From positions 87,618 through 151,617 of the forward strand of contig NZ_FOEQ01000013.1 of NCBI RefSeq assembly GCF_900110655.1: a DNA stretch of 64,000 bases. The letters run 5' to 3'. This DNA comes from Pseudomonas soli (GTDB lineage Bacteria > Pseudomonadota > Gammaproteobacteria > Pseudomonadales > Pseudomonadaceae). Below the pieces are notes generated by a model that was not told the DNA's origin, made no database searches, and was given only the letters and a program-made list of their open reading frames with translations. A program made the translations under genes and the position numbers. The stretch's first letter is position 1. Every line of letters begins with the position of its first letter. Positions 1 to 8,991 of this stretch are shown here, piece after piece.

Positions 1-1083
1 CCAGCCGGCGATCGAGCACGGCCCGCCCATGAACCCCTGCCAATCCCAGAACAGCGCCTTGTGCTTGCGCGCCATCTGCTTCTGGATACGGATCACCGAG
101 GCCAGCGGTTGCGGCTGGCGCGCCGCGCAACTGCGCGCCTTGCGCTGCTTGATCGAGTCCGGTGGGCCGACCAGCAGGATCGCCGTCTGCGGCAGGTCCT
201 TGCGCAAGCCCGTGAGGGTCGCCTCCAACTGCGTCTGGTACAGCGCCAGGTCGAGCTTGTCGTCGAACGCCTCATTGGTGCCGTAGGCCAGGATCACCAG
301 GTCCGGCCGCACGGCCTTGAGGCTGTCGCGCCAACCCGCCTGCCACTTGTCCACCACCTCCAGGCGCGCGCCGTTGATGCCCAGCGTCGAATAGGTCACA
401 CCGGCATTCTTCTGCCCCTGCAGGTACCAGCCACCCAAGGCGACGCCACGGCCACCCTCCATCGTCAGGTGCACCGGCAGGCCGACATTGGCGAACGCCG
501 GGCTGAAGCGCCACTGGCCATTGCTGGCCGGCAGCACCCGACGCTGGCCGCCATTGACCAGCAGGCTGGCAGTCCCGCTGGACTGGTACAGCGCCGAGAC
601 CTTGTAGCGCTGGCGGTCCTCGTCACGCGCCTGCAGCATCACGCTGGAGCGGTTGGCCTGCGGCAGCGACAGGTAGCCACCCAGGGGAAACTGCTGGCTC
701 TGCTGGTTGCGCGCCGACACCAGCTCCCACTGGCGCTTCTCGCTCTTGATGATCACCCGGTCGTTGCGAATCCCCGGCACCGGCGAGGCTGGCACCAGGC
801 CGATGCCGCCATCGCCGTAGCGCGCCTGTAACAGCTTGCGCAGTTCGCCGCTAAACAGGTCGGCGGCGGTATGCGAGTCACCCAGCTGGACGATGCCGAC
901 CGGGGCACGCCTGGCATTGCGCAGCTTGCTCGCGAGCAGGGCGACGTTGCCGTCCTGGCGAGTGACGGGCGTGGCGGTGGGCCGCGCCGCGGGCTGGGCG
1001 CTCACGCTGTTGGCGCCGGTGCTGCAACCCGGCGCGGCGCTGATCAGCAGGGCCAGGCCCAGCAGGTGATGCCATTGGCGCAT
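1..1083 (-). CDS. Ape1-like SGNH/GDSL peptidoglycan O-acetylesterase, putative lipoprotein (3' end outside window)
   Basis: The first 361 codons are present and the C-terminus, with the expected Asp-x-x-His block, lies beyond the left edge. A hydrophobic N-terminal segment ends at Cys20 (SAAPGC), a weak lipobox, so the protein is probably exported and may be lipidated. SGNH blocks are visible: QLGDSHT with nucleophile Ser70, the GINGAR glycine near 238, and YGTNEAF with Asn270. About 160 residues separate blocks I and II, as in Neisseria Ape1, which carries an inserted carbohydrate-binding-like domain there. Many short stretches match my recollection of Ape1 (YGDGGIG, FPLGG, FWDWQ). It starts one base after the preceding PatB-like gene ends, so the two are probably co-transcribed. 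Inferred role: removal of acetyl groups from MurNAc O-6 in the periplasm. A different acyl-esterase substrate remains possible. Confidence 0.75.
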   Translation of the reverse strand, partial: MRQWHHLLGLALLISAAPGCSTGANSVSAQPAARPTATPVTRQDGNVALLASKLRNARRAPVGIVQLGDSHTAADLFSGELRKLLQARYGDGGIGLVPASPVPGIRNDRVIIKSEKRQWELVSARNQQSQQFPLGGYLSLPQANRSSVMLQARDEDRQRYKVSALYQSSGTASLLVNGGQRRVLPASNGQWRFSPAFANVGLPVHLTMEGGRGVALGGWYLQGQKNAGVTYSTLGINGARLEVVDKWQAGWRDSLKAVRPDLVILAYGTNEAFDDKLDLALYQTQLEATLTGLRKDLPQTAILLVGPPDSIKQRKARSCAARQPQPLASVIRIQKQMARKHKALFWDWQGFMGGPCSIAGW

Positions 1084-1084
1084 C

Positions 1085-2248
1085 TCAATGTCCTGTTACG
1101 GTCAGGCCAGGGAAGCTGATCAGCGACAGTACCTGTTCGGCGATCATCTTCTGGCCTGTGATGGTGAAATGAATGCCGTCGTCGACCCGCACCTTCACCC
1201 GCTTGCCCTGCGCGGTCTGCACCGTGTACGAGAAGCTGGCGTCGGCGTAGCCGAGGATCGGGTTGGCCGACACGTAGTGCTGGCCGTACAGCGCGGTCTG
1301 CTCCTGATAGAGCCCGCTGAGGTAGCCCATGGCGGTGGACAGCCGCGCCTTCTCCATGTTCGGCGGCCCGACCCAGATAACCTGCACGTTATGCGAGCGG
1401 GCCTGTTCGAGGATCGAATCGATCCGCGCGCGATAGGCCACCTCCCATTCCGGCGACTTGAAGCGCAGGAACGGCTTGCCCTTGCCCTGAGGCATGTCCC
1501 ACGGGTCGTTGGGGCCGAGGAACACCACCATCAGGCGCACGTTCGGTTCGTGGTCGAGGGTCTCGGCCACGGTCTTCGGCCAGTTGAAGAAGCCCGGGTA
1601 GGCAAGGCCGGTGCTCTGCTTGCTGAGGTTGACGGTGCGGATCTGGTAGCGCTTGCGCAAGCTGTTGGCCAGGTGCGGGGCAACGCCCTGCATCAGCGAA
1701 TCGCCGACCAGGAACACCTCGTCACCGGCGGCCAGGGAGGCCACGGTGCCGGGTTGCAGCAATGCCGGCGCCGGGACTGGTGCCGGAGTTGCCGCTGGCA
1801 TTGGCGCTGACGCCGGCACTGCCGCGACGGGCTGGGCGACAGCGACGGGCGCGGGCACAGTAGCCGGCGCCGGCGTGTGTGCCGCACCGTGCGGCAGCGG
1901 CTTGGCCAGTGCCGCCGGGGTCTGCAGGTCGACCGTGACCACCGGTATCGGTGCGGGCAGCACCTCGGGCAGCGGCGCTTCGACCACCTGCGGCGCTGGC
2001 TGCAGGCGCTCGAGCAGGTCGTCGCGGCGCGCCTCGAGCAGTGCCGTCAGTTGCGCGCCCGTGCGCCAGGCCGGCATCTGGCCCAGCAGCGGGATTTCGC
2101 AGCTCTGGTGGTACTTCTGCTGGCAGTAGAGCTTGATCGAATCCTGGTTCAGCCAGAACAACAGCGCGGTTGTGACCACGATCGCGTACAGGCCACGGGC
2201 GGCGCCCATCTGCACCTGGAACAGCTGTTTGCTATCAGAAGCTTGCAT
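1085..2248 (-). CDS. Periplasmic SGNH (DUF459/PatB-like) O-acetyltransferase
   Basis: This 387-residue protein has one N-terminal transmembrane anchor (about 17-33), a Pro/Ala-rich linker (about 85-168) that would span the periplasm, and a C-terminal SGNH domain. Block I is VGDSLMQG with Ser184, block III is FLGPNDPWD with Asn247, and the catalytic pair is Asp357-x-x-His360 (DDGIHF). This is the layout of DUF459 proteins, which include PatB, the enzyme that transfers acetyl groups onto peptidoglycan MurNAc. Its start overlaps the end of the upstream MBOAT gene by 14 bases, indicating translational coupling. Inference: it receives acetyl groups exported by the MBOAT partner. An exopolysaccharide acceptor cannot be excluded from sequence alone. 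Confidence 0.78.
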   Translation of the reverse strand: MQASDSKQLFQVQMGAARGLYAIVVTTALLFWLNQDSIKLYCQQKYHQSCEIPLLGQMPAWRTGAQLTALLEARRDDLLERLQPAPQVVEAPLPEVLPAPIPVVTVDLQTPAALAKPLPHGAAHTPAPATVPAPVAVAQPVAAVPASAPMPAATPAPVPAPALLQPGTVASLAAGDEVFLVGDSLMQGVAPHLANSLRKRYQIRTVNLSKQSTGLAYPGFFNWPKTVAETLDHEPNVRLMVVFLGPNDPWDMPQGKGKPFLRFKSPEWEVAYRARIDSILEQARSHNVQVIWVGPPNMEKARLSTAMGYLSGLYQEQTALYGQHYVSANPILGYADASFSYTVQTAQGKRVKVRVDDGIHFTITGQKMIAEQVLSLISFPGLTVTGH

Positions 2249-3650
2249 AGATGAACCCCGGCACGCCCGACTGCGAAGCGAAAATCACCAGCGACACGCC
2301 GACCCCGAGCGGGATCGGGTACAGCTGCCACGGCAGGCGCTGGAAGGCCGCGCCGCTCTGGCGCAGCAGCACCAGCCATTGTGGATAACTGGCCACGAAC
2401 AGCACGCAGGCCAGCAGCATCAGGCCCGTGGCACTGTTCAGGCCCGCCAGGCTCAGTTGGGCGATGTCACCGAGCATCTCCAGCGCGCCCTCCAGCGTCG
2501 GGCTGCGGAAGAAGATCCAGGCGAACGCCACGTAGTGGAAGGTCATCAACCGCGCCAGCAAGCCCGATCCCGGCAGGCGGGCAAACCCCGGGCACCACTG
2601 GCTGAACAGCTTGGAGATGGCCAGGCCCACGCCGTGCAGCGCGCCCCAGATGATGAAATTCACGCTCGCCCCGTGCCACAGCCCGGACACCAGCATCGCC
2701 AGCAGCATGTTCAGGTTGCCGCGCCATACCCCCTGGCGGTTACCGCCCAGCGGGATATAGACGTAGTCGCGGATGAAGCGTGACAGGCTGATATGCCAGC
2801 GCCCCCAGAATTCCTTGAGGTTGTGCGCGGCATATGGCGCGTCGAAGTTGTCCGGCAGACGGAACCCCAGCAACAGGGCGATGCCGGTGACCAGGTTGGT
2901 GTAGCCGCTGAAGTTGAAGTAGATCAGCAGGCTGTAGCCGTACACGCTCAGCAGCACCTGCTCGGGGGTGGCGCTGCCCGGGGTGTCGAACACCGGGTCC
3001 ACCCACTCGCTGCCCAGCCAGGCACTGAGGAAGAACAGCTTGACCACCGCCATCGCGATCAACCCCAGTGCCCGCTGCGGCTCCAGCACCTGGCGCATGG
3101 CTGGCGGGCGGATCTGCGGCAGCATGTGCAGGGCGCGGTTGACCGGCCCGGCCACCAGGCTGGGGAAGAACGCCAGGTATAAGGCCAGGTCCAGCGGCGC
3201 CGACGGCGCCAGCTCGCGCCGGTTGATCGACACCAGGTAGCTGACCGAATGGAAGGTATAGAACGACAGCCCGATCGGCACCAGCACTTCCAGCAGCGGC
3301 AGCGCCACGTCGAACCCGGCGGTGGCCAGCGCGGCCTGCGCGCCTTCGACGAAGAACGCCTGGTACTTGAACAGGTAGAAACAGCCCAGCACCAGCGTCA
3401 ACAGCAGCACGCGGCTGAACCAGCGCCCGGGGTAGCGCCCCGCCAGCAGGCCGAGCAAGTACACCAACACGCTGTAGCCCAGCAGGATGTAGAGCGACTG
3501 CAGACTGAAACTGGCTACCAGGCCATAGCTGGCCGTCAGCAGCAGCAGGTTCTGCAGCCGGACACTCCAGCACAGGCTCCAATAAAGCAGGAAGAACAGC
3601 GTGAAACAGAGGCCGAATTCGATCGAGAGGAAGCTCACAACGTAGTCCAT
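2235..3650 (-). CDS. MBOAT family O-acyltransferase (PatA/AlgI-like)
   Basis: This is a 471-residue polytopic membrane protein of normal length for the AlgI/DltB/PatA branch of the MBOAT family. The family signature WGRWHISLSRFIRDYVYIP begins near residue 282, and the conserved histidine lies in VSGLWHGAS (His326). Such proteins pass acyl groups from a cytoplasmic donor across the inner membrane to a periplasmic transferase. It is the first gene of the leftmost minus-strand cluster, followed by two SGNH proteins with overlapping or near-overlapping ends. That partner set matches PatA-PatB-Ape1 better than the alginate AlgI-AlgJ-AlgF set, because no AlgF or AlgJ is present. Membership of MBOAT is secure; peptidoglycan as target is inferred. 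Confidence 0.88.
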   Translation of the reverse strand: MDYVVSFLSIEFGLCFTLFFLLYWSLCWSVRLQNLLLLTASYGLVASFSLQSLYILLGYSVLVYLLGLLAGRYPGRWFSRVLLLTLVLGCFYLFKYQAFFVEGAQAALATAGFDVALPLLEVLVPIGLSFYTFHSVSYLVSINRRELAPSAPLDLALYLAFFPSLVAGPVNRALHMLPQIRPPAMRQVLEPQRALGLIAMAVVKLFFLSAWLGSEWVDPVFDTPGSATPEQVLLSVYGYSLLIYFNFSGYTNLVTGIALLLGFRLPDNFDAPYAAHNLKEFWGRWHISLSRFIRDYVYIPLGGNRQGVWRGNLNMLLAMLVSGLWHGASVNFIIWGALHGVGLAISKLFSQWCPGFARLPGSGLLARLMTFHYVAFAWIFFRSPTLEGALEMLGDIAQLSLAGLNSATGLMLLACVLFVASYPQWLVLLRQSGAAFQRLPWQLYPIPLGVGVSLVIFASQSGVPGFIYASF

Positions 3651-3804
3651 TACATGACGTCGGGGAGGGAAGCCGCTGGCCCGCGGGCCAGAGCGCGCGG
3701 ATTATGGCAGAGGGCCGCCACCCCCACAATTCGATTGCTCCGCAGATTGCAAGACGGGCCGCTGGGGACAAGTGCAACAAAATGCGACGAACTCCCCCTG
3801 CAAT

Positions 3805-3833
3805 TTGCTCCCCCTGCCCCGCTCTGCTAGTGT
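3805..3833 (+). promoter_or_regulatory. Candidate sigma70 promoter for xseB-ispA-dxs
   Basis: A TTGCTC element (3805-3810) and TAGTGT (3828-3833) are separated by 17 bases, 33 bases before the xseB start codon. The match to TTGACA/TATAAT is moderate. The rest of the 3651-3866 gap shows no other feature I can support. Confidence 0.4.
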
Positions 3834-3866
3834 CGCGCCGTTCTGGACACCACCGAGACTGTCGCC

Positions 3867-4109
3867 ATGGCCCGCAAAAAAGCCTCCATCGATTTCGAAC
3901 AATCCCTCGCCGACCTGCAAGCCCTGGTCGAGCGCTTGGAGAACGGCGAACTGTCGCTGGAAGAGTCGCTGGCCGCCTTCGAGCAAGGCATTGCCCTGAC
4001 CCGCGATTGCCAGGGCGCCCTGGCCCAGGCCGAGCAGAAGGTGCAGATCCTCCTGGAGCGTGACGGCGAGCTGGCCGCGCAGCCGTTCGACGCGGAGCCC
4101 GAGGCATGA
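3867..4109 (+). CDS. xseB: Exodeoxyribonuclease VII small subunit
   Basis: This 80-residue protein has the usual length and character of XseB: a short, acidic, largely helical chain with the conserved pattern FEQSLADLQALVERLENGELSLEESL. Several small subunits bind the large catalytic subunit XseA to form the nuclease that degrades single-stranded DNA to oligonucleotides. XseA is not in this window. The last four bases overlap the ispA start (ATGA), the xseB-ispA-dxs order common in Gammaproteobacteria, so the three genes probably form one operon. Confidence 0.95.
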   Translation: MARKKASIDFEQSLADLQALVERLENGELSLEESLAAFEQGIALTRDCQGALAQAEQKVQILLERDGELAAQPFDAEPEA

Positions 4110-4993
4110 TCGCCCAGTACCAGGCAAGTGCCCAGGCTCGGGTCGACGCGGCCCTGGAACCCTTGTTCCAAGCCCCCTCCAAGGAGCTCGAGCGCCTCTA
4201 CGCGGCCATGCGCTACAGCGTGATGAACGGCGGCAAGCGCGTGCGCCCGCTGCTGGCCTACGCCGCCTGCGAGGCCTTCGGCGTGCCGGCGGAGCAGGCC
4301 AACGGCGCTGCCTGCGCAGTGGAGCTGATCCACGCCTACTCGCTGGTACACGACGACCTGCCGGCCATGGACGACGACGACCTGCGCCGCGGCCAGCCCA
4401 CCACTCACAAGGCCTTCGACGAAGCCTGCGCAATCCTCGCCGGCGACGGTTTGCAAAGCCTGGCCTTCAACGCCTTGCTCGACCCGCGCCTGAGCCCGCA
4501 GCCAGACGCCATCCGCCTGCAGATGGTCCAGGCCCTGGCCAAGGCGGCCGGCCCCGCGGGCATGGTCGGCGGCCAGGCCATCGACCTCGGCTCGGTGGGC
4601 CTGAAGCTCGACCAAAAAGCCCTGGAGTACATGCACCGGCACAAGACCGGCGCGCTGATCGAAGCCAGCGTGCGCCTCGGCGCCCTGGCCAGCGCCCGCG
4701 CCGGGCAGGTCCAACTCGATTTGCTGCAGACTTATGCACAGGCCATTGGTCTGGCGTTCCAGGTGCAGGACGATATCCTCGACGTGGAGAGCGACACCGC
4801 CACCCTGGGCAAGCGCCAGGGGGCCGATATCGCCCGCGACAAGCCAACCTACCCAGCGCTGCTCGGGATGGAGGCGGCCAAAGCCTATGCCTTGGAGCTG
4901 CGCGACCAGGCGCTGGCCGCGCTGGCAGGCTTTGGCGACAATGCCGAGCCACTGCGGGCGCTGGCTCGCTACATCGTCGAGCGCCGCCACTGA
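4106..4993 (+). CDS. ispA: (2E,6E)-Farnesyl diphosphate synthase
   Basis: This 295-residue protein belongs to the trans-isoprenyl diphosphate synthases. It condenses IPP with DMAPP and then GPP to give farnesyl diphosphate for quinones and undecaprenyl carriers. The first aspartate-rich motif is HDDLPAMDDDD (the DDxxxxD form typical of bacterial FPP synthases) and the second is QDDILD. The GGKRVRP substrate-binding element lies near residue 38. The start overlaps the xseB stop. dxs follows on the same strand, linking the first step of the MEP pathway with a downstream prenyl condensation. Length and motifs are normal and I see nothing odd. Confidence 0.96.
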   Translation: MIAQYQASAQARVDAALEPLFQAPSKELERLYAAMRYSVMNGGKRVRPLLAYAACEAFGVPAEQANGAACAVELIHAYSLVHDDLPAMDDDDLRRGQPTTHKAFDEACAILAGDGLQSLAFNALLDPRLSPQPDAIRLQMVQALAKAAGPAGMVGGQAIDLGSVGLKLDQKALEYMHRHKTGALIEASVRLGALASARAGQVQLDLLQTYAQAIGLAFQVQDDILDVESDTATLGKRQGADIARDKPTYPALLGMEAAKAYALELRDQALAALAGFGDNAEPLRALARYIVERRH

Positions 4994-5000
4994 GGCACCC

Positions 5001-5030
5001 GTGGGAGCATTGGCGCACCGCCGCTCCCAC
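5001..5030. repeat. Half-REP-like hairpin between ispA and dxs
   Basis: GTGGGAGC (5001-5008) is the exact inverse of GCTCCCAC (5023-5030). This is the core of the REP elements seen elsewhere in the window, with the outer arms missing. It could stabilise the 3' end of the ispA message or be a decayed repeat. Confidence 0.5.
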
Positions 5031-5127
5031 GTTGATCAACGACACCTTCACCACACCCGACTGAATGGGCAGCTTTTCCTACAATGGGGTAAACTGCCGC
5101 GTCTTCACACCTATAACGACTCGCCTG

Positions 5128-7023
5128 ATGCCCACGACGTTTCAAGAGATCCCCCGCGAACGCCCGGTCACGCCGTTGCTGGACCGCGCCGACACGCCCG
5201 CCGGCCTGCGCCGGCTGGCCGAAGCCGACCTGGAGACCCTGGCCGACGAGCTGCGCCAGGACCTGCTCTATACCGTTGGGCAGACCGGTGGGCATTTTGG
5301 TGCGGGCCTGGGCGTCATCGAGCTGACGATCGCCCTGCACTACGTCTTCGACACCCCGGATGACCGGCTGGTGTGGGACGTCGGCCACCAGGCCTACCCG
5401 CACAAGATCCTCACCGGCCGGCGCGAGCGAATGCTCAGCCTGCGCCAGAAAGACGGCATCGCCGCCTTCCCGCGCCGCAGCGAGAGCGAGTACGACACCT
5501 TCGGCGTCGGCCACTCCAGCACCTCGATCAGCGCCGCGCTGGGCATGGCCATCGCCGCCCGCCTGCAGAACGACCCGCGCAAGTCGATCGCGGTGATCGG
5601 CGACGGCGCGCTGACCGCCGGCATGGCCTTCGAGGCGCTGAACCACGCCCAGGAAGTCAACGCCGACATGCTGGTGATCCTCAACGACAACGACATGTCG
5701 ATTTCGCGCAATGTCGGCGGCCTGTCCAACTACCTGGCCAAGATCCTTTCCAGCCGCACCTACGCGAGCATGCGCGAAGGCAGCAAGAAAGTGCTGTCGC
5801 GCCTGCCCGGTGCCTGGGAAATCGCCCGCCGCACCGAAGAGTACGCCAAGGGCATGCTGGTGCCGGGCACGCTGTTCGAGGAGCTGGGCTGGAACTACAT
5901 CGGCCCGATCGACGGCCACGACCTGCCGACCCTGATCGCCACCCTGCGCAACATGCGCGACCTCAAGGGCCCGCAGTTCCTTCACGTGGTGACCAAGAAG
6001 GGCAAGGGCTTCGCCCCGGCCGAGGTCGACCCGATCGGCTACCACGCCATCACCAAGCTGGAGCCGGCCGACAAGCCGGTCGCGCCGAAGAAGGCCAGCG
6101 GCCCGAAATACGCCTCGGTGTTCGGCCAGTGGCTGTGCGACATGGCCGCCGCCGACAATCGCCTGGTGGGCATCACCCCGGCGATGAAGGAAGGCTCGGA
6201 CCTGATCGACTTCAGCGAACGCTACCCGGAGCGCTACTTCGACGTCGCCATCGCCGAGCAGCACGCGGTCACCCTGGCCGCGGGCATGGCCTGCGAGGGT
6301 GCCAAGCCGGTGGTGGCGATCTACTCGACCTTCCTGCAGCGCGCCTATGACCAGCTGATCCATGACGTGGCGGTGCAGGACCTCGATGTGCTGTTTGCCA
6401 TCGACCGCGCCGGCCTGGTCGGCGAGGACGGCCCGACCCACGCCGGTGCCTACGACCTGTCCTATCTGCGCTGCATCCCCGGCATGCTGGTGATGACCCC
6501 TAGCGACGAGAACGAGCTGCGCAAGATGCTCAGCACCGGCCACCACTACAAGGGCCCGGCCGCCGTGCGTTATCCACGCGGCACCGGCCCCAACGCGCCG
6601 ATCAGCGGCGACCTGGAGCCACTGGAGATCGGCAAGGGCGTGGTCCGCCGCCAGGGTGGCAAGGTCGCCCTGCTGGTGTTCGGCGTACAGCTGGCCGAAG
6701 CCCTGCAGGTAGCCGAGCAGATCGATGCCACCGTGGTCGACATGCGTTTCGTCAAGCCTCTGGACGAGGCGCTGGTGCTGGAAATGGCCGCCAACCATGA
6801 GTTGCTGGTGACCATCGAAGAGAATGCCATCATGGGTGGCGCCGGCGCAGCGGTGGGCGAGTTCCTCGCCCGCGAAGCGGTGGTCAAGCCGCTGCTGCAC
6901 CTGGGCCTGCCGGATATCTATGTCGAGCATGCCAAGCCTGCGCAGATGCTGGCCGAGTGCGGGCTCGATGTGGCAGGGATCGAAGCCTCCGTCAAAGCCC
7001 GAATGGCCAAGCTCGGCCTGTAA
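5128..7023 (+). CDS. dxs: 1-Deoxy-D-xylulose-5-phosphate synthase
   Basis: Dxs joins pyruvate and glyceraldehyde 3-phosphate to form DXP, the entry step of the MEP isoprenoid pathway and a source for thiamine and pyridoxal. The 631-residue reading uses the ATG at 5128 (MPTTFQEIP), the start known for Pseudomonas Dxs; the frame stays open to 5065 but those extra residues do not look conserved. Visible motifs include VGHQAYPHKIL, the thiamine diphosphate/Mg motif GDGALTAGM, and the transketolase motif DRAGLVGEDGPTHAG. The 134-base gap after ispA contains only the short hairpin. Length and motifs are normal. Confidence 0.97.
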   Translation: MPTTFQEIPRERPVTPLLDRADTPAGLRRLAEADLETLADELRQDLLYTVGQTGGHFGAGLGVIELTIALHYVFDTPDDRLVWDVGHQAYPHKILTGRRERMLSLRQKDGIAAFPRRSESEYDTFGVGHSSTSISAALGMAIAARLQNDPRKSIAVIGDGALTAGMAFEALNHAQEVNADMLVILNDNDMSISRNVGGLSNYLAKILSSRTYASMREGSKKVLSRLPGAWEIARRTEEYAKGMLVPGTLFEELGWNYIGPIDGHDLPTLIATLRNMRDLKGPQFLHVVTKKGKGFAPAEVDPIGYHAITKLEPADKPVAPKKASGPKYASVFGQWLCDMAAADNRLVGITPAMKEGSDLIDFSERYPERYFDVAIAEQHAVTLAAGMACEGAKPVVAIYSTFLQRAYDQLIHDVAVQDLDVLFAIDRAGLVGEDGPTHAGAYDLSYLRCIPGMLVMTPSDENELRKMLSTGHHYKGPAAVRYPRGTGPNAPISGDLEPLEIGKGVVRRQGGKVALLVFGVQLAEALQVAEQIDATVVDMRFVKPLDEALVLEMAANHELLVTIEENAIMGGAGAAVGEFLAREAVVKPLLHLGLPDIYVEHAKPAQMLAECGLDVAGIEASVKARMAKLGL

Positions 7024-7060
7024 TCCCTGGGACCGCTTTGCGGCCCATCGCCGCGGTTCG

Positions 7061-7123
7061 TCGCCACGACAAGCCGGCTCCCACAGGGATCGCAGTCCCT
7101 TGTGGGAGCCGGCTTGCCGGCGA
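7061..7123. repeat. REP-type inverted repeat
   Basis: Two arms (7061-7089 and 7096-7123) are near-perfect inverse copies built on AAGCCGGCTCCCACAGGGA. This is the P. putida-type REP pattern, lying in the dxs to btuB-like gap where it can form a stable hairpin at the dxs 3' end. Confidence 0.85.
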
Positions 7124-7140
7124 TTGCGCTGGAACTAGCC

Positions 7141-8991
7141 ATGAAACTCCCAAGCCTCACCACCCTGCTCTGCCTGCCCCTCCCGCTAATGGCCGCTGAA
7201 CGCGACAACGCCCTGAAGCTTCCCGACGTGCTGATCAGCGCCAATCGCCAGGTCGAGTCGCGTACCGCCACCAGTGCGGCCAATACGGTGTTCACCCGTG
7301 CCGACATCGACCGCCTGCAACCCAGCAGCGTCACCGATCTGCTCGCCCGCGTGCCCGGCGTGCAGGTCGCGCCCACCGGCGGTCGCGGCAGTCTGCCGGG
7401 CATCTTCGTGCGCGGCACCAAGGCCGCCCAGACCCTGGTGCTGGTTGATGGCGTGCGCATCGCCAACGCCACATCCGGCGACAGCGGCCTGCAGTTTCTC
7501 GGCATCGACCAGATCGAACGGGTGGAAGTGCTGCGCGGTTCGCGCTCGGCGATTTACGGCAGCGACGCCATCGGCGGGGTGATCCAGATCTTCACCCGGC
7601 GTGGCGAGGGCCAGGGCCTGCAACCGCGCCTGCGCCTGGCGGCCGGCAGCAACCAGACCTGGCAGCGCAGCCTGGGCCTGTCCGGTGGCGATGGCGCGAC
7701 CCGCTTCAACCTCGGCGCCAGCCTGGACGAGACGGCCGGCATCGATTCGACCGGGCCGTCGTATGCCAGCGATGGCGACCATGACGCCTATCGCAACCGC
7801 TCGCTGAACCTGAGCTTGAGCCACAGCTTCAACGAGCGCTTCGAAGCGGGCCTGAACCTGCTCGACAGCCGTGGGCGTCGTGAGTTCGACGAACCTCGTG
7901 GTAGCAGCCCGCAAGTGCCCTACTCGAACTTCGCCGTCAGCAGCCTGGGCAGTTACTTCGATGCCCAACTTACCGATCTGTGGCATTCCCGACTGGAGAT
8001 GGCCCACAGCGAGAACCGCGACGACAGCCGCGACAAGCTCACGCACCAAAGCTCGCCATTCAACACCTACCGCGACCAAGTCACCTGGCAGAACGATCTG
8101 ACCATCGATGACGACAACAGCGTGCTACTGGGTGGCGAGTGGTACGAGGACCGGGTGCATTCGAGTACCGATTTCAATGAGGACAGCCGCTGGAACCGCG
8201 CAGTGTTCGCCCAGCATCGCTTCCACAACGAGCACTTCTCGACCGAACTGGGCGTACGCCACGACGAGAACCAGCAGTTCGGCGGCCAGACCACCTGGAG
8301 CGGCAGCCTGACCCTGCCATTGAACGCCCGTAATGACTTGCTGTTTTCCTACAGCGAGGGGTTCCGCGCCCCCACGTTCAACGACCTGTACTACCCCGGC
8401 TTCAGCAACCCCGATCTCAAGCCGGAACACTCGAAATCCTATGAGGTGCAATGGCGCAGTCAACTGACCGACAGCAGCCGCCTGGAGACCTCGCTCTATC
8501 GCACCGACTTGCGAGACGCCATCAGCTACGACGCAGATGCCAATACCATGGGCAACGTTGCCCAGGCCCGTATCAACGGCTTCGAGATGGCGCTGGACCA
8601 GCAATGGGGGGCCTGGACATCGACGTTGGGCCTGGCATTGATCGACCCGCGTGACCGGAAGAGTGGCCACACGTTGTCCCGGCGCGCGCGGCGTACGCTG
8701 AGCCTGGATATCGACCGTCAATACGACCGCTTCAATGTTGGCGCCAGCTGGCAGGCCGTGAGCAGCAGCTACAACGACGAAACCAACAACGCCCCCATCG
8801 GCGGCTACGGGCTGCTGGGCGTTCGCGGTGGCTGGGCTGCCACTCGCGAGCTGAGGCTCGACTTGAAGCTCGACAACCTGCTGGACAAGCGTTACAGCCG
8901 CAACCTCTACAACTACCAGGGCAATGACTACGGCTACCGCGAAGAAGGACGCACCTGGCTGTTGAGCCTTACCTGGACACCGGCGCTTTAG
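7141..8991 (+). CDS. TonB-dependent outer membrane receptor, BtuB-like (cobalamin uptake)
   Basis: This 616-residue protein starts at the ATG at 7141, giving a signal peptide (LPSLTTLLCLPLPLMAA) followed at once by a TonB-box-like DVLISANRQ. A plug domain (about 45-155) contains GVQVAPTGGRGSLPGIFVRG and VEVLRGSRSAIYGSDAIGGV. A 22-strand-type barrel ends with an aromatic-rich C-terminus. The pattern fits BtuB, the vitamin B12 receptor, and the convergent neighbour encodes a BtuF-like binding protein, which supports a corrinoid role. The upstream gap holds a REP element, and I find no B12 riboswitch box there. The substrate is inferred from similarity and context. Confidence 0.82.
   Translation: MKLPSLTTLLCLPLPLMAAERDNALKLPDVLISANRQVESRTATSAANTVFTRADIDRLQPSSVTDLLARVPGVQVAPTGGRGSLPGIFVRGTKAAQTLVLVDGVRIANATSGDSGLQFLGIDQIERVEVLRGSRSAIYGSDAIGGVIQIFTRRGEGQGLQPRLRLAAGSNQTWQRSLGLSGGDGATRFNLGASLDETAGIDSTGPSYASDGDHDAYRNRSLNLSLSHSFNERFEAGLNLLDSRGRREFDEPRGSSPQVPYSNFAVSSLGSYFDAQLTDLWHSRLEMAHSENRDDSRDKLTHQSSPFNTYRDQVTWQNDLTIDDDNSVLLGGEWYEDRVHSSTDFNEDSRWNRAVFAQHRFHNEHFSTELGVRHDENQQFGGQTTWSGSLTLPLNARNDLLFSYSEGFRAPTFNDLYYPGFSNPDLKPEHSKSYEVQWRSQLTDSSRLETSLYRTDLRDAISYDADANTMGNVAQARINGFEMALDQQWGAWTSTLGLALIDPRDRKSGHTLSRRARRTLSLDIDRQYDRFNVGASWQAVSSSYNDETNNAPIGGYGLLGVRGGWAATRELRLDLKLDNLLDKRYSRNLYNYQGNDYGYREEGRTWLLSLTWTPAL

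Noticed and set aside
7024..7140. Cobalamin riboswitch before the BtuB-like gene
   Set aside because: The space is filled by a REP inverted repeat; no B12 box was recognised.
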